Assembly: GCF_007747215.1 (NCBI RefSeq)
Contig: NZ_CP036273.1
Coordinates: forward strand, 1,348,322 to 1,412,321
Origin: Urbifossiella limnaea
Lineage (GTDB): Bacteria; Planctomycetota; Planctomycetia; Gemmatales; Gemmataceae
Direction: 5' to 3'
DNA: 64,000 nucleotides
Shown here: positions 24,134 to 31,682 of the stretch, one piece after another
How the letters are laid out: each line of letters opens with the position of its first letter
Position numbering within the stretch: the stretch's first letter is position 1
Notes under the pieces: generated by a model
Told to the model about the DNA's origin: nothing
Seen by the model: only the letters and a program-made list of their open reading frames with translations
Databases searched by the model: none
Program-made: the position numbers and the translations under genes

Positions 24134-24717
24134 GGGTCGCCCCCCTCGTCGCGGTCCCACACCATCTCCACGACCGCCAGCTTGCGCTCGACCGTGCGCC
24201 GCGAGCAGCCGAGGCGCTCGGCGATGTCGTCGGTCGATTCGCCCTCCAGTTTCCACAGCGCGATCCGCCGCAGGGCCGGGTCGCCGGTGCGGTCGAGGCG
24301 GTCGAGCAGCGCCACGAGCTGTTCGTTCACCTCGGCCAGCAACTCGGGCGTCGGCTCGCGCGAGGTGACGACTTCGAGGTCGGCGGCGACGTGGCCCGCG
24401 GGGCCGCCGCGCTTCAGGCGGGTGGCGTGGCGGACCTGATCGACGCACTTGTGGGCGGTGAGGGCGAGCAGCAGCGGCCACAGGTTGTCGCGGTCGGTGA
24501 GCTGCGGGAAGCGGCCGGCCTTCGCCCCGAGGCAAAAGCTCTTGAACGCGCTGAGGGCGGCGTCCTCGTCGTCGGCGGTGCGGCCGGCGGCGGCGAGCTT
24601 GCGGCCGGCGACGGCGACCATGCGGGCGAAGTACGCGGCCCACAGCTCGCCGGCCGCCGCGTCGTCGCCGCGGCGCAGGTCGGCGATCCAGCGGGTGATG
24701 CTGCCGTCGGCGGACAT
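24130..24717 (-). CDS. ECF-type RNA polymerase sigma factor
   Basis: The 195-residue product has region 2 (ITRWIADLRRGDDAAAGELWAAYF and following; the core helix is SAFKSFC and LWPLLLALTAHKCVDQVRH) and region 4 with helix-turn-helix GESTDDIAERLGCSRRTVERKL at about 158-180. It lacks regions 1 and 3, as ECF factors do. Planctomycetes have ECF groups that sit next to Ser/Thr kinases, and the coupled kinase here fits that pattern. It is divergent from the secreted DJ-1/RTX gene, with 107 bp between the starts. The 40-nt block upstream of that gene and the next is a candidate target. Confidence 0.88.
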   Translation of the reverse strand: MSADGSITRWIADLRRGDDAAAGELWAAYFARMVAVAGRKLAAAGRTADDEDAALSAFKSFCLGAKAGRFPQLTDRDNLWPLLLALTAHKCVDQVRHATRLKRGGPAGHVAADLEVVTSREPTPELLAEVNEQLVALLDRLDRTGDPALRRIALWKLEGESTDDIAERLGCSRRTVERKLAVVEMVWDRDEGGDP

Positions 24718-24738
24718 GGCGGGATTTTAGCCCGCCGC

Positions 24739-24778
24739 GGAATTTTTGTCGCACCCGCCGGCCGCCCGGCGAGCCGTG
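24739..24778 (+). promoter_or_regulatory. Shared upstream block, copy 1
   Basis: GGAATTTTTGTCGCACCC begins at 24739 and CGGCGAGCCGTG lies at 24767-24778. The same two parts with the same 28-nt offset recur at 26374-26413. It is 86 nt before the ATG at 24825. GGAAT resembles ECF -35 elements, so a sigma-specific promoter is plausible; the assignment to the adjacent ECF factor is inference. Confidence 0.5.
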
Positions 24779-24824
24779 TCCGAGCCGGGCGGCGTGCCCG
24801 GCGCCGTCTCCCGAGGACACGCTC

Positions 24825-26315
24825 ATGCCCCGTCGGAACAGTCTGTCGCTCGAACCGCTCGAAGGCCGCGATTTGCTGTCGGCTTCGCCGCTCCCCGTGC
24901 TGCTCGTCATCGCCGACCAGCAGGACTTCTACTACCGCGAGTACGCCGACACCCGCGCCGCCGTCGAGGCCCAGGGCGTGAACGTGGTCGTCGCCGCGTC
25001 CACCACGAACCCGAGCACGCCGCACGCGAACACCGGCCAGCCCGCGGGCGCGCCCGGCACCGTCGTCCCCGACGTGGCGCTCGGCACCGTGGACGCGGCC
25101 GACTACTCGGCAATCGCGTTCGTTGGCGGGTGGGGCGCGTCGATGTACCAGTACGCCTACTCCGACCCGAACGGCGACGGGCGCGTCGACAACTTCTACG
25201 CCAACTCGCTGTACAACGGCGCGGCCGCGGCGAAAGTCGCGGTCAACGACCTCATTAACGACTTCCTGGAGTCCGACAAGCCGGTGGCGGGCATCTGCCA
25301 CGGCGTCACGGTGCTGGCGTGGGCGCGGGTGGACGGCGCCAGCCCGCTGGCCGGCAAGCAGGTCGCGGTGCCGCATCTGGAGGGTGCGCCCGCGCAGTTC
25401 TACGCCAGCGAGTGGCACGGCGGGGGGTACCACAGCGGCCAGCGCGATCAGGTCGTGGCCAACGGCGGCCGCGCCACCGCCTACAGCGGCGCCCACGGCA
25501 ACCCCGGCACGGCCGACGACGTGATCGTGGACGGCCGCATCATCACCGCCGAGAACCCGGAGTCGGCGGCGCTCTTCGGCACGACGCTGGCCGAGGAGGT
25601 GCTCGCGTCGCTGCCGGCGGGGGCGCGGATGGTCGGCGGCAACCTCGTCGTTACCGGTACGCCCGCGGCGGACACCGTGTATCTGTGGAGCAGCGGCACC
25701 GCGAACCGGGTGTACGCCTGGGTGAACGGCACCAGCCACGGCCCGTTCGTGCTGCCGGCCGGCGGGCACGTCAAGGCGTTCGGCGGCGCCGGTAACGACC
25801 AGGTGTTCGGTACCGACCTGTACGCCGGCCTCGTCGCCCACGGCGGCGGCGGGCACGACCTGCTCGTCGGCGGCGCGGCCGGCGACACGCTCGACGGCGG
25901 CGACGGCTGCGACCGCGTGTGGGGTGGCCCCGGCGACGACGTGATCCGCGGTGGCGCCGGCGACGACTACCTGTACGGCCGCGAGGGGAACGACGTGCTC
26001 GTCGGCGGCGACGGGAACGACACCCTCGACGGGTTCGACGGCCGCGACCTGCTCATCGGCGGGCTCGGCACCGACCGCCTGCTCGGTGGCGACGGCGATG
26101 ACGTGCTCGTCGGCGGCCGGACCAACTTCGACCACGACGACGCGGCGCTCGGCGGGCTCCGCGGCGTGTGGCTGGCGCCCGGCGACCTGGCCGTCTACGA
26201 CGACGGGGCCGCGGCGAACGCGCTCGTCGGCGGGGCCGGGAACGACTGGCTCCTTCAGGGGCCGGCCGACGGCGTGTACCTGCTCGACCCGGGCGACCGC
26301 GTCACCGTGCTGTGA
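24825..26315 (+). CDS. Secreted DJ-1/PfpI-domain protein with RTX calcium-binding repeats
   Basis: The N-terminus (MPRRNSLSLEPLEGRDLLSA) matches the planctomycete extracellular motif (PF07595), which marks exported proteins. Residues about 23-230 are a DJ-1/PfpI class I amidotransferase-like domain with a nucleophile elbow GICHG (Cys158). From about 315 on there are haemolysin-type repeats (GGAGNDQVFG, GGPGDDVIRGGAGDDYLYG, GGDGNDTLDG) that bind calcium. DJ-1 proteins include proteases, glyoxalases and chaperones, so the reaction is unknown. The 496-residue product shares its upstream block with the next gene and is followed by a strong terminator. Confidence 0.85.
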   Translation: MPRRNSLSLEPLEGRDLLSASPLPVLLVIADQQDFYYREYADTRAAVEAQGVNVVVAASTTNPSTPHANTGQPAGAPGTVVPDVALGTVDAADYSAIAFVGGWGASMYQYAYSDPNGDGRVDNFYANSLYNGAAAAKVAVNDLINDFLESDKPVAGICHGVTVLAWARVDGASPLAGKQVAVPHLEGAPAQFYASEWHGGGYHSGQRDQVVANGGRATAYSGAHGNPGTADDVIVDGRIITAENPESAALFGTTLAEEVLASLPAGARMVGGNLVVTGTPAADTVYLWSSGTANRVYAWVNGTSHGPFVLPAGGHVKAFGGAGNDQVFGTDLYAGLVAHGGGGHDLLVGGAAGDTLDGGDGCDRVWGGPGDDVIRGGAGDDYLYGREGNDVLVGGDGNDTLDGFDGRDLLIGGLGTDRLLGGDGDDVLVGGRTNFDHDDAALGGLRGVWLAPGDLAVYDDGAAANALVGGAGNDWLLQGPADGVYLLDPGDRVTVL

Positions 26316-26333
26316 CTGCGACCGTTCACAACC

Positions 26334-26363
26334 GAAGCCGGGGGGCGTGTGCCCCCCGGCTTC
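26334..26363 (+). terminator. Strong hairpin terminator
   Basis: Perfect 13-nt arms (GAAGCCGGGGGGC) at 26334-26346 and 26351-26363 close a GTGT loop, 18 nt after the stop of the DJ-1/RTX gene. There is no long T run, as usual in high-GC genomes. It separates that gene from the promoter block of the next one. Confidence 0.8.
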
Positions 26364-26373
26364 GAGCGTTTCC

Positions 26374-26413
26374 GGAATTCTTGTCGCACCCGCACGTCCG
26401 GCGGCGAGCCGTG
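26374..26413 (+). promoter_or_regulatory. Shared upstream block, copy 2
   Basis: GGAATTCTTGTCGCACCC begins at 26374 and CGGCGAGCCGTG lies at 26402-26413, with the same offset as copy 1 at 24739. It is 77 nt before the ATG at 26451. Both genes also have CGAGGACAC just before the start, which supplies GAGGA as ribosome site. Confidence 0.5.
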
Positions 26414-26450
26414 GGTAGTTCCGCGAACCCCTCGCCCGAGGACACCTGAC

Positions 26451-28745
26451 ATGACCCGTCGCACGCTCCGCCTCGAAGGCCTGGAGGCCCGCGAAGTCCC
26501 CGCCGCCGTCGGCGCCCTCGACCCGTCGTTCGGCACCGCCGGCATCGTCACCACCACCTTCGGCGGCGTGGACGCCGCGGCCGCCGTCGCCGTCCAGGCG
26601 GACGGCAAGATCGTCGTCGCCGGCTCGACGAGTGTCGGCAACGACTTCGCCGTCGCCCGCTACAACCCGGACGGTAGTCTCGACACTACCTTCGCCGGTG
26701 ACGGCACCGCGACCGTCGATTTCGGCTTCGCCGCCGACGACGAGCAGGCCACCGCCCTGGCCGTACAGGACGACGGCAAGATCGTCGTCGTCGGCACCGC
26801 GACGTTCGCCGGCGACCAGGACTTCGTCGTCGCCCGGCTCACGGCCGACGGCACGCTCGACCCGTCGTTCTCCGTCGACGGCCGCGCCCGCTTCGACTTC
26901 GCCGGCGGCGGCACCGACAACGACCTGGCCTACGGCGTGGCGATCCAGGGCAGCGGCCCCGGCCGCACGATCGTCGTCGTGGGGACGACCGACCAGACGG
27001 GCTCCCTGCTGGGCACGAACATCGGCGTCGTCCGCTTCACCGACGCGGGCGCCGTCGCAAGCTCGCAGGACGTGACGCTCGGCGGCGACGAGGAGGGCCG
27101 TGCCGTGGTTATCGACGCCGCCGGCCGCATCGTCGTGGTCGGCCACACCGACGCGGGCGGCGGGATCATCCCCGGCAACCTCGGCGTCGTCCGGCTGCAG
27201 GCGGACGGCGTCACCCTCGATACCGGCTTCGACGGCGACGGCCGGCTGGTCGTGGACATCGGCGGCGGCAACGACGAGGCCGCCGGCGTGGCGATCGACA
27301 GCAACGACCGCATCGTCGTCGCCGGCACGGTGGTCGGCGCGGGGTCGAACTTCGTCCTCACGCGGCGGAACGCCGACGGCTCACCCGACACGTCGTTCAG
27401 CGGCGACGGCGAGGCCGTGTTCAACCTCGGCGGCGTGGACACGGCCCGCGGCGTCGCGGTGCTGCCCGACGGCCGCATCGTCGTCGTCGGCACCACGACC
27501 GCCGGCGCGGCGCCCGACGACTTCGCAGTTCTGCGGCTGACCGCGGCCGGCGACCCCGACACGAGCTTCAGCGCCGACGGCCGCGTCTTCGTGGACGCGG
27601 GCGGCGACGACGAGGCGGCCGGCGTGGCCGTCGACCGCAACGGCCGCGTCGTCGTCGCGGGTCGCACCAGCGTCCTGAACAACTTCGCCGTCGCCCGGCT
27701 GATCGGCAGCGTCGAAAAGGGAGAGGCGGTCGCGGCCGGCGGCGCCGCGGGCGCGACGGCGGCGCTGTTCGAGCCCGACGCCGCCGGCGCGCTGCCGGCC
27801 GCGTCGGCCGCGGTCGCGGCGTTCGGCGCGAGCACGGCGAACGCCCGCACCGCCGTCGCCGACGTGAACGGCGACGGGTTCGACGACACCATCCTGGCGA
27901 CCGGCCCCGGCGTGCCGCTGCGGGTGGCGGTGGTGAGCGGTGCGGACGACACCACGCTGCTGGTCGCGCCGTTCGCCCCGTTCGCCGGCAGCGAGGACTT
28001 CGCCGGCGGCGGGTTCGTGTCGGCCGGCGACTTCGACCTCGACGGCCGGGCCGAGTTCGTCGTGACGCCGGACGTGAGCGGCGGCCCGCGGGTGACCGTG
28101 TTCGCCCGTGCTGCCGACGGCACGCCGGCCGTCCGCGCCAACTTCTTCGGCATCGACGACGCGGCATTCCGCGGCGGCGCCCGCACCGCGGTCGGCGACG
28201 TGGACGGCGACGGCGTCCCCGACCTGACGGTGACGGCCGGGTTCGGCGGCGGCCCGCGGGCGGCGCTGTTCGACGGCGCGACGGTGCTGGGTGGCACGCC
28301 CACGCGGCTCGTGAACGACTTCTTCGCGTTCGGCGGGTCGGACGCGGCGAACCTCCGCAACGGGGCGTTCGTGGCGGCCGGCGACGTGGACGGCGACGGC
28401 TTTGCCGACCTGGTGTTCGGCGGCGGCCCCGGTGGCGCCCCGCGGGTGCTGGCGCTCGGCGGGGCGCTGCTCGCGGCCGGGAACGTGGGTGGGGCGCAGG
28501 CGGCGCCGCTGCTGAACTTCTTCGTCGCCGGCAACGACGCCGACCGCGGCGGGGTGCGCGTCGCGGTGTCCGACCTGGACGGCGACCACCGGGCCGACGT
28601 GCTCGCCGGCAGCGGCGAGAACCGCCCCGCGGTGCTGCGGGCGTACCTGGGGGCGAACGTGAGCGGCAGTGCCGAGCCGGCGACGTTCCAGGACGTGAGC
28701 CTGTTCGGCGGCCTCGTCCTGACCGGCGGCGTGTTCGTCGGGTGA
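26451..28745 (+). CDS. Secreted protein with delta-60 and FG-GAP-like repeats
   Basis: The N-terminus TRRTLRLEGLEAREVPAA is a variant of the planctomycete extracellular motif. Residues about 20-425 hold delta-60 repeats (QADGKIVVAGS, FAVARYNPDGSLDTTFAGDG and several more). The second half has FG-GAP/VCBS-like calcium-binding units (VADVNGDGFDDTIL, VGDVDGDGVPDLTV, AGDVDGDGFADLVFGG). Both repeat types build extracellular propellers or adhesive surfaces. The 764-residue size is moderate for the family. The ATG at 26451 is chosen because the export motif begins there. It probably shares regulation with the preceding gene. Confidence 0.88.
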   Translation: MTRRTLRLEGLEAREVPAAVGALDPSFGTAGIVTTTFGGVDAAAAVAVQADGKIVVAGSTSVGNDFAVARYNPDGSLDTTFAGDGTATVDFGFAADDEQATALAVQDDGKIVVVGTATFAGDQDFVVARLTADGTLDPSFSVDGRARFDFAGGGTDNDLAYGVAIQGSGPGRTIVVVGTTDQTGSLLGTNIGVVRFTDAGAVASSQDVTLGGDEEGRAVVIDAAGRIVVVGHTDAGGGIIPGNLGVVRLQADGVTLDTGFDGDGRLVVDIGGGNDEAAGVAIDSNDRIVVAGTVVGAGSNFVLTRRNADGSPDTSFSGDGEAVFNLGGVDTARGVAVLPDGRIVVVGTTTAGAAPDDFAVLRLTAAGDPDTSFSADGRVFVDAGGDDEAAGVAVDRNGRVVVAGRTSVLNNFAVARLIGSVEKGEAVAAGGAAGATAALFEPDAAGALPAASAAVAAFGASTANARTAVADVNGDGFDDTILATGPGVPLRVAVVSGADDTTLLVAPFAPFAGSEDFAGGGFVSAGDFDLDGRAEFVVTPDVSGGPRVTVFARAADGTPAVRANFFGIDDAAFRGGARTAVGDVDGDGVPDLTVTAGFGGGPRAALFDGATVLGGTPTRLVNDFFAFGGSDAANLRNGAFVAAGDVDGDGFADLVFGGGPGGAPRVLALGGALLAAGNVGGAQAAPLLNFFVAGNDADRGGVRVAVSDLDGDHRADVLAGSGENRPAVLRAYLGANVSGSAEPATFQDVSLFGGLVLTGGVFVG

Positions 28746-28844
28746 GGTCGGGTCGTGCCAGGAAATCCGCCGCCGGCCGTGGGTTTTTCTCGACCCGCGA
28801 CCGGCGGTCCGTCACACTGGCCGCGTCCGACCCGCGGAGGCCCG

Positions 28845-29654
28845 ATGACCGCCGACCTGATCGCCCGCCTCGCCGGCGCCCGGGTGTACGACCTGGAGCA
28901 GCCGCGGTTCGCCGGCATGCCGATCCACCCGAGCCACCGGCCCGGGTACTTCTACGCGCTGCACCGCCGCCACGCCGACACCCACCGCCCGGCCGAGGAG
29001 GGGTCGCGGTCCGGGGCGTCCGGCACGCTCACCATGATGGAGCACAGCGGCACCCACATCGACGCCCTCTGCCACCAGGCGTGCGACCTCACCATGTACG
29101 GCGGCGTGCCGGTCGCCGGCACCGAGACGCCCGCCGGGTTCACCGCGCTCGGCGTGGAGACCATACCGCCGCTGCTGACCCGCGGCGTGCTGCTCGACGT
29201 GGCCGGGTGGAAGGGCGTCTCGCGGCTGCCGCCGCTGTACGAGATCAGCGCCGACGAACTGCGGGCGTGCGCGGCGGCGCAGGGCGTCGAGGTGCGACCC
29301 GGCGACACGCTGCTGGTGCGGACCGGGTTCGCCACGCTGTGGGGCGACGAGGCGGCGTATTTGGACGCGGCCGGCGTGGCCAAGAGCGGCACGCTGTGGG
29401 CGGCCGACCGCGGCGTGGTCGCGGTCGGGGCCGACAACATGGCGTGGGACGTGCCCGGCGTGCGCGACCCCGAGACCGGCGCGACGCTCTTCGCGCACGT
29501 GTACCTGCTGCCGCAGCGCGGCGTGTACATCGTCGAGAACCTGACGCTGGAGGCGCTGGCCGCCGACCGCCGGTACGAGTTCGCGTTCGTGGCCGTGCCG
29601 CTGAAGTTCACCGGCGCCACCGGCTCGCCGCTGCGGCCGCTGGCGCTGGTGTGA
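28845..29654 (+). CDS. Cyclase family protein (kynurenine formamidase-like)
   Basis: This 269-residue metal-dependent hydrolase carries the family signature HSGTHIDALCH (about residues 66-76) that holds the metal ions, with TMMEHSG before it, GDTLLVRTGF later, and VGADNMAWD and HVYLLPQRGVYIVENL near the end. Relatives include kynurenine formamidases, isatin hydrolases and polyketide cyclases, so the substrate is uncertain. The ATG at 28845 has GCGGAGG upstream. The gene is convergent with the SMP-30 gene, with only 6 bp between the stops. Confidence 0.85.
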   Translation: MTADLIARLAGARVYDLEQPRFAGMPIHPSHRPGYFYALHRRHADTHRPAEEGSRSGASGTLTMMEHSGTHIDALCHQACDLTMYGGVPVAGTETPAGFTALGVETIPPLLTRGVLLDVAGWKGVSRLPPLYEISADELRACAAAQGVEVRPGDTLLVRTGFATLWGDEAAYLDAAGVAKSGTLWAADRGVVAVGADNMAWDVPGVRDPETGATLFAHVYLLPQRGVYIVENLTLEALAADRRYEFAFVAVPLKFTGATGSPLRPLALV

Positions 29655-29660
29655 CGCCCG

Positions 29661-30578
29661 TCACTTCGCCGGGTAGCGGTGCCCGGCGACCGCCATCGGG
29701 CAGGCATACACCGACGTCCGCGCCGTCACGTACAGCGTCTTCAGGTCCGTCCCGCCGAACGTCGCGTTCGACGGCTGCTCCGGGAACTTGATCGTGCCGA
29801 GCGCCTTGCCGGTCGGGTCGAACACTTGCAACCCGGTCGCGGACGTGATGTAGACGTTCCCCTTCGTGTCGACCGTGCCGCCGTCGCCGCCGCCGTTCCC
29901 GCCCGCCTTCGCCTGCTCCAACTCGCAGAACACGCGGCCCTTGCCGAGCTTCCCGGGCGCCTCCACCGCGTAGGCCATCATCTGCTTCTGGCCGCTCGGC
30001 AGGACGTACAGCGTCTTCTCGTCCGGCGACAGGAGTACGCCGTTCGGGTTGGGCAGGTCGTCGATCAGGCGCGTCACCTTGCCGGCGGCGTCGGCGTAGT
30101 AGACGCACGTTTTGCCCTGCGGCAGCGGCGTCGGGGAGCGGAACATCGGGTCGGTGAAGTACACGCCGTCAGCCTTGTCGAGGACGAGGTCGTTCGGCGC
30201 GTTGAACCGCTTGCCGTCGTACTCGCCAGCGACGACGCGGCGGGCCGTGCCGTCCGCCGACAGGGCGACGACCGCCCCTTCCATCTCGCACGCCACGACC
30301 TCGCCCTTCGCGTTCACCATCAGGCCGTTCGCCGACTTCGACTCGGGGCGGAACACGCTCACCTTGCCGGCGGCGTCGATCTTGTGAATGGTCTTGTTCG
30401 GGATGTCGCTGAAGTACACGTTGCCGGCGGCGTCGGGGGCGGGGCCTTCGGTGAAGGCGTATTTGCCGTCGAGCTTCTTGATCGGGCCGGCCGGCCCGAC
30501 GCCGGCGATCGGGGCGTCTTGCGCGAGAACGGTCCCGGCGGCGGCGACCAGGAACACGGCGACGAGGCGGGTGAGCAC
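29661..30578 (-). CDS. Secreted SMP-30/gluconolactonase-like protein
   Basis: A signal peptide (LTRLVAVFLVAAAGTVLAQ) precedes a six-bladed propeller of the SMP-30/gluconolactonase family. FTEGPAPDAAGNVYFSD holds the metal-ligand Glu, and NGLMVNAKGEVVACE, NAPNDLVLDKADGVYFTDP and NPNGVLLSPDEKTLYV mark the other metal- and substrate-binding strands. Such enzymes open aldonolactones. The GTG at 30578 starts directly at the signal peptide with GGAG upstream. It is divergent from the mannonate dehydratase gene, which fits sugar-acid metabolism. Confidence 0.88.
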   Translation of the reverse strand: MLTRLVAVFLVAAAGTVLAQDAPIAGVGPAGPIKKLDGKYAFTEGPAPDAAGNVYFSDIPNKTIHKIDAAGKVSVFRPESKSANGLMVNAKGEVVACEMEGAVVALSADGTARRVVAGEYDGKRFNAPNDLVLDKADGVYFTDPMFRSPTPLPQGKTCVYYADAAGKVTRLIDDLPNPNGVLLSPDEKTLYVLPSGQKQMMAYAVEAPGKLGKGRVFCELEQAKAGGNGGGDGGTVDTKGNVYITSATGLQVFDPTGKALGTIKFPEQPSNATFGGTDLKTLYVTARTSVYACPMAVAGHRYPAK

Positions 30579-30655
30579 GGAGAGCTCCGGGGTTCGGGGA
30601 CGGGGCGGCATTGTTCTACGCCCTATCATGGACGCCAACCCGAGGAGCGACGCCC

Positions 30656-31609
30656 ATGCGGCTGGCGACGGTGCTCACGCCGATGTCCGACGAGAACCTC
30701 CAGCTGGCCGCCCAGTGCGGCGTCACGGACATCGTCCACCGCTACGCCGACGCCGCAACCTTGCGCGCGTCCAGGCAACGCATCGCGTCCTTCGGCATGA
30801 CGCTGTCCGTCGTCGAGGGCTACCTGCCGATCGAGGCCATCAAGCTCGGCGCCGACGACGGGCGCGAACTGCGGCTGCTGAAGACGCTGGTCCGCGACAT
30901 GGCCGAGCTCGACGTGCGGCTGCTGTGTTACAACTTCATGGCCGGCACCGACTGGGTCCGCACCCGGCTCGACGCCCCCGAGCGCGGCGGGGCGAAGGTC
31001 ACAGCCTTCGACCTGACCGCGGCTGACGCGGCCGTGCGCCTCGGCTACACGCCCGCCGACGTCCGCGCCGACGAGCTCGCCCGCCAGCTCTCCCCCGCGA
31101 AGCTGTGGGACCACCTCGAACGGCTCCTCAATGAGCTCCTACCCGTCGCGGAGTCGTGCGGCGTCACACTGGCGATGCACCCCGACGACCCGCCGCTGCC
31201 GGCGCTGCTGGGCAAGCCGCGCATCATGCACACGGTCGAGGCGTTCGAGCGGCTGGTGCGGCTGGCACCGACCCCGGCCAACGCGGTGTGCTTCTGCCAG
31301 GGCTCGTTCGCGGCGATGGGCGTGGACATCCCCGCAGCCATCCGCCGCCTGGGGCCGCACATCAAGTACGTCCACTTCCGCGACGTGCGCGGCACCGCCG
31401 AATCCTTCGCCGAGACGTTCCACGACAACGGCCCCACCGACATGGCCGCGGCGATGCGGGCGTACCGCGAGGCGGGGTTCGCCGGCCCGATGCGGCCGGA
31501 CCACGTGCCGCAACTGGTCGGCGAGGACGACGGCGAGCCGGGGTACACGATGCTCGGCCGGCTGTTCGCGTTCGGCTACATCCGCGGCCTGATGCACGCC
31601 ACCGCGTGA
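30656..31609 (+). CDS. uxuA: Mannonate dehydratase (UxuA family)
   Basis: UxuA dehydrates D-mannonate to 2-keto-3-deoxygluconate in hexuronate catabolism. The 317-residue product is a xylose-isomerase-like TIM barrel: YNFMAGTDWVRT, MHPDDPPLPALLGKPRIM, CFCQGSFAAMG, KYVHFRDVRG and DGPMRPDHVP-type motifs (here GPMRPDHVPQ) with metal ligands Cys and His. It is shorter than the E. coli enzyme (about 390) but similar to compact homologues. The ATG at 30656 has GAGGAG upstream. Divergence from the lactonase-like gene suggests a small sugar-acid locus. Confidence 0.85.
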   Translation: MRLATVLTPMSDENLQLAAQCGVTDIVHRYADAATLRASRQRIASFGMTLSVVEGYLPIEAIKLGADDGRELRLLKTLVRDMAELDVRLLCYNFMAGTDWVRTRLDAPERGGAKVTAFDLTAADAAVRLGYTPADVRADELARQLSPAKLWDHLERLLNELLPVAESCGVTLAMHPDDPPLPALLGKPRIMHTVEAFERLVRLAPTPANAVCFCQGSFAAMGVDIPAAIRRLGPHIKYVHFRDVRGTAESFAETFHDNGPTDMAAAMRAYREAGFAGPMRPDHVPQLVGEDDGEPGYTMLGRLFAFGYIRGLMHATA

Positions 31610-31682
31610 AGTGTTTACTCGCCCGCCCCGCGTCGGGTAGAATCACAATCCTGCCGTCCCGCAACTCCTCCCGGTGGTGCGA

